A stretch of DNA of 18,049 nucleotides from an uncultured Bacilli bacterium (GTDB lineage: Bacteria > Bacillota_I > Bacilli_A > RF39 > UBA660): assembly GCA_944331725.1 (NCBI GenBank), contig CALVJE010000007.1, positions 1-18,049 of the forward strand, given 5' to 3'. Below the pieces are notes generated by a model. It did not search any database. It was not told the DNA's origin and saw nothing but the letters and a program-made list of their open reading frames with translations. Shown piece by piece: positions 5,785 to 12,642 of the stretch; positions within the stretch are counted from its first letter, which is position 1, and each line of letters opens with the position of its first letter. The position numbers and the translations under genes are program-made.

Positions 5785-8259
5785 TATAGTCATTAATCTT
5801 TTATCTACATCATCTAATGATATCTGTTCTTTTTTTATAACTTCATTACTCTTATCTACAAAGTCTTTATAAATAAAAGCTTCACTAATACCCTTTTTAT
5901 TAATACTACTTCCTGTAGAATAACGATCAACAATAGGTAATTCACTTGTCTTTATAATGTTAATCTCTCCATTCTTAATACCAATATGTTCTCTATTATT
6001 AGAAATAAAGGCATTAATAACATAATATGGATTAGTCTTAACATCTCTAATTGTCATAACTCCTCTTCTTGCTCTACTAGTAACTTCAAATTCTGTTAAT
6101 TTAACTCTCTTACCAGTACCTTTATCAGTAATAACAACTAAATAATTATTATCAGTCTTATCAAAGTTAATAGTACTAACCACAACATCATCTTTTAAAT
6201 TAATCGCTTTAACACCACTAGCTTTTATACCTACAATAGGAATCTCTTCTTTATTAAATAAAAGACCATATCCAAGTTTAGTTTCTACAAAGATATCTTC
6301 ATAGTTATCTAACATAACACTAACTACTCTATCATTATCTTTTAATTTAATACAACAACTAGGTTTAGTAATTCTAGTTATTTTAAAATCAGATAGACTT
6401 GTTCTTTTAATCATACCATTCGCTGTAGATATAATAATATTTTTATTTTTATTAAACTCTTTAACAGGTAATGCATAAACAACTTCTTCCTCTTCTCCTA
6501 AAGGAATTAAATTACTAATATGTTTACCTAACTCTTTCCATTTTAAATCATAAATAGTATGAACTGGTATATATAAGAAATTACCCAAATTAGTAAATAC
6601 TAACAATGTATCAAGAGTATTCATTTCATATACTCCTAATAAATAATCATTTTCTTTTAATGTAGTTTCTTCATCCTTACTTGCACTATAACTCTTTAGA
6701 CTAGTTCTTTTAATATAACCATCTCGACTTATAGTAACAACAACTTCTTCTTTAGGAATCATAACAGTAGTATCTATTTTAATATCAGTTATTTCTTCTT
6801 TAATTTCTGTTAATCTAGGTAGGGCATATTCATTACGTACTTTACGTAATTCATCTTTCATAACTTTCTTTAACACTTCTTCATTTCCAAGAATTGCTGT
6901 CAAACCTTCTATTATTTTTCTTAGGGTAGCAAGTCTTTCTTCAAGTTCTACAACATCAGTATTAGTTAAACGATATAGTTGTAATGTTACAATCGCTTCC
7001 GCTTGAGCCATACTAAAGTCAAACTCTTTAACAAGGTTTTCTTTAGCATCAGCTTTATTTTTACTTGCTCTAATAACACGTATTACTTCATCAAGTATTG
7101 ATAGACATTTAATAAGTCCTTCTACGATATGTAATTCACTTTTAGCGTGATCTAAATCAAATTGACTACGACGAGTAATAACTTCTTTTTGATGATCGAT
7201 AAAAGCATCAAGCGCTTGTTTTAAACCAAGTAGTCGAGGACGTTTCTTTACGATAGCGATCATATTAAAGTTATAACTAATTTGTAAATCAGTATTTTTT
7301 AATAAGTAATTAACAATTAATTCTTTATTAACATTTTTCTTTAAATCAACAACAATTCTAACATCTTCTGCAGATTCATCTCTAACTTCAACAATACCAT
7401 CTATTTTTTTATCAAGACGAATATCATCTATTTTTTTAACAAGTAGGGCTTTATTAACTTCAAAAGGTATTTCAGTGATTACTAAAGAGTTCCCTTCAAA
7501 AGCATATTTACTTCTAATAATAACTCTACCCTTACCTGTTTCATAAGCATCCCTTATTCCTTTAATACCTTCAACAATACCACCAGTTGGAAAGTCTGGT
7601 CCTTTAACATATTTCATTAAAGTATCTAAAGAACAATTAGGATTATCAATTCTATGTATTGTTGCATCTATTACTTCTCCTAAGTTATGAGGAGGTATAT
7701 TAGTAGCATATCCTGCAGAAATACCCATCGCACCGTATACTAAAAGTGCAGGAAATCTTGCAGGTAGTACAGTAGGTTCAAGTGTTGTATCATCGAAGTT
7801 AGGAGCCATTTCTACCGTATCTTTATTAATATCACGTAACATTTCATTAGAAATTTTAGAAAGACGTGCTTCTGTATAACGATAAGCAGCAGGAGAATCT
7901 CCATCAATAGAACCATTATTACCGTGCATATCAATATAAGGAAGTCTAGTTTTCCAAGACTGACTCATACGAACCATTGCATCATAAATAGATGAATCAC
8001 CGTGAGGATGATAATTACCGATAACGTCTCCTACCGTCTTAGCACTCTTACGATATCCCTTATCATAAGTGTTTTTCTCTTTATACATAGAATAAAGTAT
8101 TCTTCTTTGTACTGGTTTTAGTCCATCTCTAGCATCAGGAATAGCACGTTCTTGAATAATGTATTTAGAATAACTTCCAAACCTTTCTCCCATTATATCT
8201 TCAAGAGTATAATCCCAAATACGTTCTAATACTTCTTTAGTTTCAGATTTTTTAGCCAT
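5767..8259 (-). CDS. parC: DNA topoisomerase IV subunit A
   Basis: DNA-cleaving subunit of topoisomerase IV, which decatenates daughter chromosomes with ParE; 830 residues. Winged-helix/tower domain: SKYIIQERAIPDARDGLKP, VQRRILYSMY, then IGNYHPHGDSSIYDAM. The active-site Tyr is in AAYRYTEARLS (residue 128). HPHGDSS with D four residues later (S89 and D93) are the usual unmutated quinolone-region residues. YSKYIIQ and MHGNNGSIDGDSPAAYRYTE are ParC-type rather than GyrA-type, and the C-terminal blades (ISRDGYIKRTSL, NGMIKRTSL, KGTGKRVKLTEF) lack a GyrA box. ATG 8257-8259 is preferred over 8260-8262 because it sits 7 rather than 4 nt from AGGAGG. The parE TAG stop is part of that Shine-Dalgarno, so translation is coupled. 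Confidence 0.96.
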   Translation of the reverse strand: MAKKSETKEVLERIWDYTLEDIMGERFGSYSKYIIQERAIPDARDGLKPVQRRILYSMYKEKNTYDKGYRKSAKTVGDVIGNYHPHGDSSIYDAMVRMSQSWKTRLPYIDMHGNNGSIDGDSPAAYRYTEARLSKISNEMLRDINKDTVEMAPNFDDTTLEPTVLPARFPALLVYGAMGISAGYATNIPPHNLGEVIDATIHRIDNPNCSLDTLMKYVKGPDFPTGGIVEGIKGIRDAYETGKGRVIIRSKYAFEGNSLVITEIPFEVNKALLVKKIDDIRLDKKIDGIVEVRDESAEDVRIVVDLKKNVNKELIVNYLLKNTDLQISYNFNMIAIVKKRPRLLGLKQALDAFIDHQKEVITRRSQFDLDHAKSELHIVEGLIKCLSILDEVIRVIRASKNKADAKENLVKEFDFSMAQAEAIVTLQLYRLTNTDVVELEERLATLRKIIEGLTAILGNEEVLKKVMKDELRKVRNEYALPRLTEIKEEITDIKIDTTVMIPKEEVVVTISRDGYIKRTSLKSYSASKDEETTLKENDYLLGVYEMNTLDTLLVFTNLGNFLYIPVHTIYDLKWKELGKHISNLIPLGEEEEVVYALPVKEFNKNKNIIISTANGMIKRTSLSDFKITRITKPSCCIKLKDNDRVVSVMLDNYEDIFVETKLGYGLLFNKEEIPIVGIKASGVKAINLKDDVVVSTINFDKTDNNYLVVITDKGTGKRVKLTEFEVTSRARRGVMTIRDVKTNPYYVINAFISNNREHIGIKNGEINIIKTSELPIVDRYSTGSSINKKGISEAFIYKDFVDKSNEVIKKEQISLDDVDKRLMTIDDFLK

Positions 8260-8270
8260 CATTTCACCTC

Positions 8271-10172
8271 CTAAATCTTATAATCATCTTCCAAAGTAAA
8301 CTCAACATTTTCATCTATCCACTCTTTACGAGGGGCGACCTCATCTCCCATAAGAACAGAGACACGTTTTTCTGCTAGTTGAGCATCTTCTATTTTAACT
8401 CTAATTAAGGTACGAGTTCCTGGCTTCATAGTAGTCTCACATAATTGATCTGCATTCATTTCACCAAGACCTTTATATCTTTGAATTTCACACTTCTTAC
8501 CTTTAGATTTTTCTTTCATTTCTTCTACGGTATAAGCATAATCTATATTTTTACCAGATTGAATTTTGAAAAGTGGCGGTAATGCTACATAAAGTCTTCC
8601 ATCTTCTATTAATGGCCTCATATAACGATAGAAGAATGTTAATAATAAACACTGAATATGTCCTCCATCTTCATCAGCATCGCTCATAATTATTACTTTA
8701 TTATATTCACAATCATTTATATCAAAGTTAGCACCATAACCTGCACCTATAGTATAAATCATAGTATTAATTTCTTCATTCTTTAAGATATCTTCTACTT
8801 TAGCTTTCTCTGTATTTAAAACTTTACCACGTAAAGGAAGTATCGCTTGATATTTTCTATCTCTTCCCTGTTTAGCAGAACCACCTGCAGAATCCCCCTC
8901 TACTAAGAATAATTCTTTTTTAGATTTATCTTTAGATTGTGCAGGAGTAAGTTTACCAGATAAAGCTCGCTCTTTAGGATTTTTACTTTTACCCTTTCTT
9001 GCTTCTTCCCTTGCCTTTCTAGCTGCTTCTCTAGCTACTTTACTCTTTAATGATTTATTAATTATCTCTGTTGCAATCGCTTTATTCTCTTCTAAATAAA
9101 ACTGTAGTTTTTCAGTAACAATAGAATCCACTATTGTCCTAGCCCCGGGAGTCCCTAGTTTTCCTTTAGTTTGCCCTTCAAACTGTAACATATCTTCTGG
9201 TATTTTTAAGGAAATGACAGCGGTTAATCCTTCTCTAACATCACTACCTTCAAGCGCTTTCTCCCTACCTTTAATAAAACCATTATTTTTAGCATAATCA
9301 TTAAATACACGAGTTAAAGCTGTTTTAAAACCAACTTCGTGAGTACCACCATCACTAGTCTTAACATTATTAACAAATGATACTATATTTTCCTGATATG
9401 TATCAGTATATTGCATAGCGATCTCTACATCTATTTTATTTTTAACTCCTTCAAAATCTAAAACATTATGTAAAGTAGTTTTATCTTCATTTAAGTATTC
9501 TACAAATGCAACTAATCCAGTTTCATAACAAAACTTAGCGTGTCTATCATCTTCTTCATCGTGAACTTCAATAGTTAATCCCTTTAAAAGAAAAGCAGAC
9601 TCTTGCATTCTTTCACATATAGTTGTATATGAAAAATTTGTTGTTGAAAATATTTCTGGATCCGGTAAAAATCTAACAGTAGTTCCTGTTTTATTAGTAG
9701 TACCAATTTTTTTCAAAGGAACTTTTACTTTACCACCATTTTCAAAACGAATATAGTATTCTCCTTTATCTCTTTTAATAGTTACTTCCATCCATTTAGA
9801 TAAAGCATTAACAACACTACCACCAACACCGTGAAGTCCTCCAGATACTTTATATCCAGCTTCTTCAAATTTACCACCAGCGTGAAGTACAGTATAAATA
9901 ACTTCAGGAGTAGGTTTACCTGATGAATGCATACCAACAGGTACTCCTCTACCTTCATCAGTTACACTAACACTTTTATCAGAATGAATTGTTATAGTAA
10001 TATGTTTACCATATCCATTTATCGCTTCATCTATTGCATTATCAACAATTTCCCATACTAAATGATGAAGACCTCTTTTATCAGTAGAACCTATATACAT
10101 ACCAGGTCTCTTACGAACTGCTTCTAAACCCTCTAATATTTTTATCGAACTATCATCATACTTTACTGCCAT
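8271..10172 (-). CDS. parE: DNA topoisomerase IV subunit B
   Basis: ATPase subunit of topoisomerase IV, 633 residues, usual Gram-positive length. GHKL ATPase domain: IVDNAIDEAING (catalytic E42 and N45 region), DEGRGVPVG (72-80), YKVSGGLHGVGGSVVNALS (107-125, ParE-like), and TGTTVRFLPDPEIF. Transducer domain follows. TOPRIM domain (about 425-540): LFLVEGDSAGGSA, LPLRGKVLN, MSDADEDGGHI with metal ligands D498, D500 and D502, and QRYKGLGEMN. TOPRIM residues E501 and G504 replace the more usual V/T and A of DADxDGAH; the ligands are intact. The ATG at 10172 follows AAGGA. Upstream lies a promoter and a roughly 70-nt leader with a terminator-like hairpin. Confidence 0.96.
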   Translation of the reverse strand: MAVKYDDSSIKILEGLEAVRKRPGMYIGSTDKRGLHHLVWEIVDNAIDEAINGYGKHITITIHSDKSVSVTDEGRGVPVGMHSSGKPTPEVIYTVLHAGGKFEEAGYKVSGGLHGVGGSVVNALSKWMEVTIKRDKGEYYIRFENGGKVKVPLKKIGTTNKTGTTVRFLPDPEIFSTTNFSYTTICERMQESAFLLKGLTIEVHDEEDDRHAKFCYETGLVAFVEYLNEDKTTLHNVLDFEGVKNKIDVEIAMQYTDTYQENIVSFVNNVKTSDGGTHEVGFKTALTRVFNDYAKNNGFIKGREKALEGSDVREGLTAVISLKIPEDMLQFEGQTKGKLGTPGARTIVDSIVTEKLQFYLEENKAIATEIINKSLKSKVAREAARKAREEARKGKSKNPKERALSGKLTPAQSKDKSKKELFLVEGDSAGGSAKQGRDRKYQAILPLRGKVLNTEKAKVEDILKNEEINTMIYTIGAGYGANFDINDCEYNKVIIMSDADEDGGHIQCLLLTFFYRYMRPLIEDGRLYVALPPLFKIQSGKNIDYAYTVEEMKEKSKGKKCEIQRYKGLGEMNADQLCETTMKPGTRTLIRVKIEDAQLAEKRVSVLMGDEVAPRKEWIDENVEFTLEDDYKI

Positions 10173-10195
10173 TATTTCACATCCTTCAAGATTTC

Positions 10196-10225
10196 AAAAA
10201 AAAGATACAAAAGTAATATCTTTTG
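10196..10225 (-). promoter_or_regulatory. Candidate attenuator in the parE leader
   Basis: On the minus strand AAAAGATA (10224-10217) can pair with TATCTTTT (10207-10200), followed by four more T's (10199-10196), like a weak intrinsic terminator, 23 nt before the parE ATG. The same left arm can instead pair as CAAAAG (10225-10220) with CTTTTG (10213-10208). The two folds exclude each other. Stems are almost all A-U, so function is uncertain. It could also be a second terminator for upstream transcripts. Confidence 0.4.
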
Positions 10226-10250
10226 CCCTTATCTATTCTTTTCAAGGTTT

Positions 10251-10279
10251 ATTTTATCAAAAAAAAGAAGTAAATTCAA
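10251..10279 (-). promoter_or_regulatory. Promoter of parE-parC
   Basis: Minus strand: TTGAAT (10274-10279), 17-bp spacer, TAAAAT (10251-10256) preceded by TGA, so an extended -10. The spacer contains the T8 tail of the upstream terminator, placing promoter and terminator on top of each other. Expected transcript start is near 10244. Confidence 0.55.
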
Positions 10280-10291
10280 GAAAACTTCTTT
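10259..10291 (-). terminator. Terminator after the Rpn-like gene and its remnant
   Basis: Minus strand AAAGAAGT (10291-10284), 12-nt loop, ACTTCTTT (10271-10264), continuing into a run of eight T's in total (A's at 10259-10266 on plus). It lies just after the remnant's natural stop at 10305. Confidence 0.7.
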
Positions 10292-10304
10292 CTATTTACA
10301 TATT

Positions 10305-10507
10305 TTATATCAAACTTTTAATTTGTTTCTTAGAAAGTCCTGTTGCTTTCATAACATCTTTTATAGATATCCCCCTTCTTCTCTAGCAATATTACTATGA
10401 TACTCTATCTTTAAAGCTTCCTCTTCCTTTCTTCTTTTCTCAAAATCATATAGTCCTATATTATCAATATTATTTGTTAATTCATACAATCTATCTGCTA
10501 CTTCCAT
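10305..10507 (-). pseudogene. Stand-alone C-terminal module of an Rpn-like gene, frameshifted
   Basis: A small ORF starts at ATG 10505-10507 behind a near-perfect Shine-Dalgarno (GGAGGTG) that overlaps the stop of the full-length gene upstream. It reads MEVADRLYELTNN...EALKIEYHSNIAREE, nearly identical to the C-terminal region of that gene, then GGYL and a stop at 10361, 48 residues in all. Removing two G's from the G5 run (or adding one) at 10371-10375 continues it as ISIKDVMKATGLSKKQIKSL to a TAA at 10305, the usual helix-turn-helix-like end of this family. It lacks the 12-bp repeat block. It could be a decayed paralogue or a short translated protein in its own right; the first codon aligns exactly with an internal Met of the full gene. 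Confidence 0.6.
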
Positions 10508-10509
10508 TA
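10374..10509. repeat. 136-bp direct repeat of 10684-10819
   Basis: 10374-10509 and 10684-10819 align without gaps and differ at about four positions (310-bp offset, same orientation). Identity stops just outside the start codon of the remnant on one side and at the GAA-GAA-GG of AREEG on the other. The sequence encoding the last 20 residues of each copy is clearly diverged. This indicates duplication or gene conversion restricted to the module. Confidence 0.85.
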
Positions 10510-10520
10510 TTTCTCACCTC

Positions 10521-11483
10521 CTACATTAACATTGCTATTTGATTTTTAGATAATCCAGTTAACTCACTTATTAAAGGTATATCCATCTTTTTATCAAGCA
10601 TTGATTTAGCAATAGAATTTTTTTCATTACTAGCTCCTTGCTCTATTCCCTGTTCTATTCCCTGTTCTATTCCTTGTTCAATTCCTTCTTCTCTAGCAAT
10701 ATTACTATGATACTCTATCTTTAAAGCTTCCTCTTCCTTTCTTCTTTTCTCAGGATCATATAGTCCTATATTATCAATATTATTTGTTAATTCATATAAT
10801 CTTTCTGCTACTTCCATTAAATCTTCATCTCCTTCTGCTAATTTTTTTATTTCTAAATAATCATCTAACATTAATATAACTAATTCTTTATCTAATTTTG
10901 TTAACTCTTCTCCATTAAGATATTTATTATAACTTTTCATCATATCTATATGTATCTTTTCACTTGTTTCTGTTTCTACTATATTTTCATTATTTTTCAT
11001 ATGAAATGTAGATATATTTTCTTTTCCTAAACATTTCTCAAAATTATCAAAGATATCAAAATTAATCTGTATTACTTTTATTTTCTTACTATACTCTTCA
11101 CCTTTACTTAATAATTCACCCTTTATTTTTCCAAAGTAAGCATCATTTCTTTCTATTAGTCCATCCCAATATCCATTATTACATTCTAAATTAATAATAT
11201 ATCCTGGTAATTTAAAAATAAAATCAGATACCTTTTTTCTTTCTAAAGCATTCTCTATTTTATATTCTACATTTTGTTCCTTAAAGTTTTTTATAATAAA
11301 ATCTTTATCAAGACCAGTTAATTTAGATATCATATCACCTAAATATAAAAGGCATTTCCCCATAATAGATTTAAAGACAGAGTCAAGTGTTCCTTCATAG
11401 ACAAAGTTATTAGATATCATATATTCTCTAATCTTTTCATTACTAACACCCTTAGGGATATTTTTTATTCGTTTTTTTATCAT
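10521..11483 (-). CDS. Rpn-like PD-(D/E)XK nuclease family protein (putative transposase family)
   Basis: 320 residues, the size of the recombination-promoting nuclease/PDDEXK transposase-like proteins of gut Bacillota. Seen: an N-terminal TLDSVFK (33-39) resembling the conserved TDxxFK, a candidate active site SDFIF (D87) then IINLECNN (E100, N102), followed by the family's RNDAYFGKI and KKIKVIQINFD. The normal E-x-Q/K reads E-C-N here, so catalysis is uncertain. The C-terminus has a charged helix (EKRRKEEEALKIEYHSNIAR), four GIEQ repeats and TGLSKNQI. ATG 11481-11483 is chosen because the in-frame TTG at 11498 lies in the Shine-Dalgarno AAGGAGG. Family members cleave DNA and some are toxic anti-phage proteins. 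An internal start at 10817 may give a 98-residue C-terminal product. Confidence 0.82.
   Translation of the reverse strand: MIKKRIKNIPKGVSNEKIREYMISNNFVYEGTLDSVFKSIMGKCLLYLGDMISKLTGLDKDFIIKNFKEQNVEYKIENALERKKVSDFIFKLPGYIINLECNNGYWDGLIERNDAYFGKIKGELLSKGEEYSKKIKVIQINFDIFDNFEKCLGKENISTFHMKNNENIVETETSEKIHIDMMKSYNKYLNGEELTKLDKELVILMLDDYLEIKKLAEGDEDLMEVAERLYELTNNIDNIGLYDPEKRRKEEEALKIEYHSNIAREEGIEQGIEQGIEQGIEQGASNEKNSIAKSMLDKKMDIPLISELTGLSKNQIAMLM
10638..10685 (-). repeat. Four 12-bp in-frame tandem repeats (GIEQ)
   Basis: Four consecutive 12-bp units (consensus GGAATAGAACAG on the minus strand, differing at one to three positions) encode GIEQ x4 in the C-terminal region of the Rpn-like protein. Unit-number changes would keep frame and lengthen or shorten the helix. 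The downstream remnant has none. Confidence 0.9.
10815..10834 (-). promoter_or_regulatory. Internal ribosome binding site and start in the Rpn-like gene
   Basis: AAGGAG (10834-10829) lies 11 nt ahead of an in-frame ATG (10817-10815) giving a 98-residue product, MEVAERLYELTNN... to the normal stop. This is the Met from which the downstream remnant also begins. In E. coli rpn genes, internal starts make small C-terminal proteins that block the full-length toxin; whether this one is used is inference. Confidence 0.45.
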
Positions 11484-11500
11484 AATACCTCCTTGCAAGT

Positions 11501-11529
11501 GTTATAACATAGTCTAAAAATGATTGCAA
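11501..11529 (-). promoter_or_regulatory. Promoter of the Rpn-like gene
   Basis: Minus strand TTGCAA (11524-11529), 17-bp spacer, TATAAC (11501-11506) preceded by TGT, an extended -10. AAGGAGG follows immediately before the ATG at 11483, leaving a very short leader. Confidence 0.65.
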
Positions 11530-11540
11530 AAAGGCAATTT

Positions 11541-11665
11541 TTAAAATTCATAAAAAATATGCTTTCAATTTAATATTTTCTCTAGGGGAATTTTAAATAT
11601 TGATATCAAAAAATCTCTCAATTTACAAAATTCATACTTTTTTAAAAAATTTTCATCTCCTCCTT
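11541..11665 (-). pseudogene. Degenerate short ORF behind a good promoter
   Basis: AAGGAGG (11665-11659) is followed after two bases by an ATG that reads only MKIF before a stop. One extra base in the A4/T6 tract would give MKNFLKKYEFCKLRDFLISI then FKIPLEKILN, a TGA at 11565-11567, and in the same frame KHIFYEF and another stop. The 30-codon stretch looks protein-like and the start signals are good, but the family is not recognised. It may be a decayed gene head or chance. Nothing else is seen in 11530-11700. Confidence 0.35.
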
Positions 11666-11701
11666 ACTTCCATCTATTAATAAAGTCTCCCATCTATCTA
11701 C

Positions 11702-11730
11702 AATGTATCACAATAGATAAATTATGTCAA
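11702..11730 (-). promoter_or_regulatory. Strong sigma-A-type promoter upstream of the degenerate ORF
   Basis: Minus strand perfect TTGACA (11725-11730), 17-bp spacer ending in TGA, TACATT (11702-11707). It abuts the T tail of the preceding operon's terminator (11732-11738). It would transcribe the degenerate ORF and then the Rpn-like gene. Confidence 0.65.
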
Positions 11731-11731
11731 G

Positions 11732-11755
11732 AAAAAAAGCAACTAATTTGTTGCT
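11732..11755 (-). terminator. Intrinsic terminator of the rlmN-to-membrane-protein operon
   Basis: Minus strand AGCAAC (11755-11750), loop AAATTA, GTTGCT (11743-11738), then six further T's. It lies about 84 bases after the stop of the 11839-12588 gene. It is the clearest intrinsic terminator in the window by G-C content of the stem. Confidence 0.85.
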
Positions 11756-11838
11756 CATTCCACTATACCATTCATATTATCTGGCTCTCGCTAATTACCC
11801 AGTCATTAATTCTCCAAATTTTACCTTTATCCTATATT

Positions 11839-12588
11839 CTAATATTCATTTCTCTCACAAGTATAACCACTATTTTCTAAATCATTTTCAATAGAAGTTA
11901 CACTTTCATCTAACTCATATTCAGGATAAAACCCTTCAAACTCACCAATATTAGTAGATATAAAATCTAAATCCAATTTCTTATAATCTATTACTTGTTC
12001 AGTTCTTTGTAACGCTGCACTTAAACTACAATCAGCACTCATACCAATCTCATTATCCTCTAATACAGTTTGTAAAGCTAAACAAGAGTCTTGTCTTTCT
12101 GTAAGTGTAGATGAATCAGTAGCATTATCAGAAAGTCTAGCTGTAGTAGTCATTGTACTTTTCTTTAGTTTATTCTTTTCATAATCAAATTCTATTTCAT
12201 AACTATAATCTATATTATTAGTTTCATTACTCATAGTACAAGTCATCTTACCACTCTTTAACTGATTAGCCCCTGTCTTTTCATTCTTATAATCAGTAAT
12301 AAACTGTGATATTTCAGGTAAAAAGAACACAAAAGCAAATAAGAATAATAAAAGTAATACTAAAAACACAGGATGTCCCTTCTTCTTTTCACCCGTAGTA
12401 TTCTTCTCTAACTCTACAGAAGTTGGAACTTCTTCTTTATTAACATTACTATTATCATTATTAGTATTAGTAGTATCATTATCTACTTTAACCTCTTTTA
12501 CCTCTTCATTATTATTAGGATTAACTACTTGTGGTTTATTATTATCAACTGGTGTACTTTCAACATCTTTCTTTTCATTATCATTCAT
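11839..12588 (-). CDS. Single-pass membrane protein of unknown function, last gene of the prkC operon
   Basis: 249 residues, no family recognised with certainty. Residues 1-70 are a disordered, Asn/Glu/Val-rich, highly charged tail. GHPVFLVLLLLFLFAFVFFL (71-90) is one membrane helix. Residues 91-249 form an outside domain with four cysteines (C117, C169, C187, C244), which could make two disulphides. The KKK just before the helix and the lack of a cleavable signal predict an N-in, C-out type II-like topology. The pattern MTCTMS...SYEIEFDYEKNKLKK resembles small surface or lipoprotein-like domains (DUF1307-type), a weak impression. It lies 44 bp after rpe with Shine-Dalgarno AGGAGG, and an extended -10 promoter lies in the gap. 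As the PrkC-operon neighbour it could be an envelope factor or kinase substrate, by inference only. Confidence 0.82.
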   Translation of the reverse strand: MNDNEKKDVESTPVDNNKPQVVNPNNNEEVKEVKVDNDTTNTNNDNSNVNKEEVPTSVELEKNTTGEKKKGHPVFLVLLLLFLFAFVFFLPEISQFITDYKNEKTGANQLKSGKMTCTMSNETNNIDYSYEIEFDYEKNKLKKSTMTTTARLSDNATDSSTLTERQDSCLALQTVLEDNEIGMSADCSLSAALQRTEQVIDYKKLDLDFISTNIGEFEGFYPEYELDESVTSIENDLENSGYTCERNEY

Positions 12589-12613
12589 AAATACACCCTC
12601 CTATTCTTCTTTA

Positions 12614-12642
12614 ATTATAACAAAATTATTATTTATCGTAAA
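12614..12642 (-). promoter_or_regulatory. Internal promoter before the membrane protein gene
   Basis: Minus strand TTTACG (12637-12642), 17-bp spacer, TATAAT (12614-12619) preceded by TGT, an extended -10. It overlaps the last codons of rpe, so the membrane protein could be made separately from the operon. Confidence 0.55.

Noticed and set aside
5767..10172. Annotation of the pair as DNA gyrase GyrB/GyrA
   Set aside because: ParE-type YKVSGGLHGVG, ParC-type YSKYIIQ and MHGNNGSIDGDSPAA, no GyrA box, and the parE-parC order all favour topoisomerase IV.
11523..11538. Hairpin ATTGC/GCAAT followed by T's on the plus strand
   Set aside because: No plus-strand gene to terminate; it coincides with the -35 region of the Rpn-like gene promoter.
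11772..11831. Coding-like minus-strand stretch reading DKGKIWRINDWVISESQII
   Set aside because: No start, stops on both sides within 25 codons, no family recognised; too short to call a gene remnant.
11760..11838. Possible T-box or other riboswitch (AGCGAG, GGTAT, TGGAATGAG on the minus strand before the terminator)
   Set aside because: No T-box sequence or antiterminator, and it lies in the 3' untranslated end of the operon, not ahead of a biosynthetic gene.
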